A stretch of 7,184 nt of DNA, taken from an uncultured Veillonella sp. (GTDB taxonomy: Bacteria; Bacillota; Negativicutes; Veillonellales; Veillonellaceae). The stretch spans positions 1 through 7,184 of the forward strand of contig NZ_CALLVP010000063.1 in NCBI RefSeq assembly GCF_938010505.1. Direction: 5' to 3'. This document shows positions 6,207 through 7,184 of the stretch, one piece after another (positions within the stretch are counted from its first letter, which is position 1; each line of letters begins with the position of its first letter). The translations under genes and the position numbers were made by a program. The notes under the pieces were generated by a model. That model was given only the letters and a program-made list of their open reading frames with translations, did no database searches and had not been told where the DNA came from.

Positions 6207-6244
6207 GGAATTCAATTATCAATATTCATTATCATTGATATATT

Positions 6245-6712
6245 TTATTGTCTTTTTAAATTAGGATAATTTGATCCAGTCAAAATTTTCCAAGACTCGC
6301 CAAAAGTTCCTAGTAAATTTTGATTATAACCATAAGTATTACTTAAATCAGCCTCTTCCCAATTTTGTGTTGTCGAATTATATATATAAACAACATTCCA
6401 AGGATCATTATAATTTCTTGAAAACTGCATTTGACTATGTTTTATATTTTGTGCAGGAAAGATCCATGAAAAATCTTTGTCTAACACCAATCCATATACA
6501 GTATTCACTGAAAATGAAATCCCTTCTTCCGTTTCTTTAAGAACCTTTACAGAGTTTTTATCAATATAAGAACCATAATTCATATGTCCATAAGTTAGGA
6601 TATAATTAGGATCACCATTTAAATGTTCTGGATAGGAATAAGCTTCTGAATTTCCCCCTACAAATACACCAAGTGCCAAAGTTAATACTGTTGCTATAAT
6701 TCTTTTTTTCAT
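6245..6712 (-). CDS. Small secreted protein of unknown function
   Basis: I do not recognise this family with confidence. The start at 6712 follows GGAGG (6722-6718) by 5 nt and gives 155 residues; in-frame ATGs at 6724 and 6733 overlap or precede that site. A clear Sec signal peptide opens it: MKKR, a hydrophobic core to about residue 19, and a probable cut after NSEA (residue 24). The mature part, about 131 residues, is rich in Tyr and Asn, has four Trp and no Cys, and has no further membrane segment, so it should be periplasmic or surface-exposed. The segment GSYIDKNSVKVLKETEEGISFSV (48-70) faintly recalls the 'YxD..S' opening of small surface-adhesin-E-like proteins; that is a guess. The gene looks more AT-rich than its neighbours, stands alone on the minus strand, and lacks an obvious terminator. 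It could be a lineage-specific accessory gene. Confidence 0.75.
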   Translation of the reverse strand: MKKRIIATVLTLALGVFVGGNSEAYSYPEHLNGDPNYILTYGHMNYGSYIDKNSVKVLKETEEGISFSVNTVYGLVLDKDFSWIFPAQNIKHSQMQFSRNYNDPWNVVYIYNSTTQNWEEADLSNTYGYNQNLLGTFGESWKILTGSNYPNLKRQ

Positions 6713-7025
6713 ATTAACCTCCATAAAATTCAAATAACTCTCCTATAACTACATTATATATCATCAAGTTAAATTTTATAATCGTAATTTTTATTATTAT
6801 ATATTAACAAAACGATTTCATAGAGATTATAGTAATCCTAATTTAATATTAAACATAATAAAGTTAATATCTTTATAATTAGAGCTCCTCTTAATATAAG
6901 TGATTATATAACTTGCGACTACATCATGAATTAGTCTAAATACAAAAAAATCGAGATAAAAAATGAGGTCGAATCATAAGATTCGACCTCATATATGCTC
7001 TTATAGTAGAGTAACCTATCCCCTA
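6713..7025. other. AT-rich intergenic region upstream of the secreted-protein gene
   Basis: This is 313 bases without a credible gene. It holds the ribosome-binding site of the secreted protein, a lone perfect TATAAT on the minus strand (6758-6753) that may be its -10 but has a poor -35 (TTATAA), and the transporter terminator at 6963-6992. Between about 6770 and 6955 I see only AT-rich DNA. Confidence 0.5.
6963..6992 (-). terminator. Terminator of the SLC13-type transporter gene
   Basis: A perfect 13-bp inverted repeat, ATGAGGTCGAATC/GATTCGACCTCAT, has a 4-nt loop. On the minus strand six T residues overlap and follow its base. It begins 33 bases past the transporter stop codon and insulates the secreted-protein gene from it. 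Confidence 0.9.
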
Positions 7026-7184
7026 TTATTTACCAGGGAAGAATGGCCATACCATTGGGATAATAATTAAGCTTACTACGAAGCAAACTAGAATCAATGG
7101 AACACCAGCTTTTACATAGTCCATAAATCTGTATTGACCAGGACCAAGTACTAATGTATTTGGAGGTGTACCTACAGGTGTACC
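7026..7184 (-). CDS. SLC13/DASS-type anion transporter, C-terminal part only
   Basis: Only the last 52 residues and the TAA stop are in the window; the rest lies beyond the right edge. The fragment reads GTPVGTPPNTLVLG, then PGQYRFMDYVKAGVPL, then one strongly hydrophobic helix ending WPFFPGK. The TPPN-x-LV-x-G motif followed by a short amphipathic stretch and 'D-x-x-KAG-x-P-L' is the standard C-terminal end of SLC13/DASS sodium-coupled carriers, where the TPPN loop helps form a sodium/substrate site. Substrates of the family include citrate, succinate, malate and sulfate; the specificity cannot be told from this piece. A dicarboxylate would fit a Veillonella-type metabolism, but that is inference. 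The terminator at 6963-6992 ends its transcript, so it is the last gene of its unit. Confidence 0.85.
   Translation of the reverse strand, partial: GTPVGTPPNTLVLGPGQYRFMDYVKAGVPLILVCFVVSLIIIPMVWPFFPGK

Larger units (their letters stand above)
5923..6244. other. AT-rich intergenic region with repeated TGATAAT half-sites
   Basis: This is 322 bases without a credible gene, between the ferredoxin start and the stop of the secreted-protein gene. It holds the ferredoxin ribosome-binding site and promoter. Read on the minus strand it also has five same-direction copies of TGATAAT (plus-strand ATTATCA at 5963, 6003, 6171, 6215 and 6228), two of them within the identical 12-mer TTATTATCATTT (5961-5972 and 6169-6180). 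No clear terminator for the secreted-protein gene is visible; the best hairpin (6077-6093, CTTTTTA/TAAAAAG) is all weak pairs. Confidence 0.6.

Noticed and set aside
6271..6540. Plus-strand open reading frame of 89 codons
   Set aside because: It lies wholly antisense to the secreted-protein gene, which has a signal peptide and a good ribosome-binding site; the plus-strand product shows no protein-like features.
1..7184. CRISPR array, insertion sequence, phage attachment site, tRNA or rRNA gene
   Set aside because: I looked for regularly spaced direct repeats, terminal inverted repeats with transposase, and structural RNA hallmarks on both strands and found none.

Overview
This 7.2 kb stretch looks like core chromosome of an anaerobic, low-G+C, diderm Firmicute of the Negativicutes, most likely a Veillonella. 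That assignment is inference from A+T-rich composition, the conserved lspA-rluD-pyrR order, a clostridial-type 2[4Fe-4S] ferredoxin, a lipoprotein with a lipobox, and protein sequence style. No rRNA, tRNA, CRISPR array, transposase, integrase or phage gene is visible.

Layout. Positions 1-119 hold a strong terminator for acetate kinase. A lipoprotein gene (1329-1892) and ackA (120-1325) form a tightly coupled minus-strand pair. Diverging from them on the plus strand is tmcAL (2079-3416), the tRNA(Met) cytidine acetate ligase, which carries an unusual Asn/Thr/Ser-rich insert. It converges on the minus-strand operon lspA (5208-5648), rluD-type pseudouridine synthase (4195-5118) and pyrR (3582-4103). 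That operon has a recognisable promoter and ends in a hairpin that overlaps the last codons of pyrR. Next comes a single-gene ferredoxin unit (5758-5922) with its own good promoter and terminator. A 322-base AT-rich non-coding stretch (5923-6244) follows, dense in palindromes and TGATAAT half-sites. Then come a small secreted protein of unknown function (6245-6712), another AT-rich gap with a terminator, and the C-terminal 52 residues of an SLC13/DASS-type anion transporter running off the right edge (7026-7184).

How the genes fit together. AckA makes ATP and acetate from acetyl phosphate, and TmcAL uses acetate and ATP to acetylate the wobble cytidine of elongator tRNA(Met), so the divergent pair has a shared substrate theme. 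LspA removes the signal peptides of diacylglyceryl-modified prolipoproteins, a class that should include the lipoprotein encoded here. PyrR senses pyrimidine nucleotides. The ferredoxin fits fermentative electron transfer.

I do not see a clear new multi-gene system. The points most worth a second look are the regulatory-looking DNA at 5923-6244, the insert in TmcAL, the inverted repeat over the tmcAL promoter, and the unknown secreted protein.
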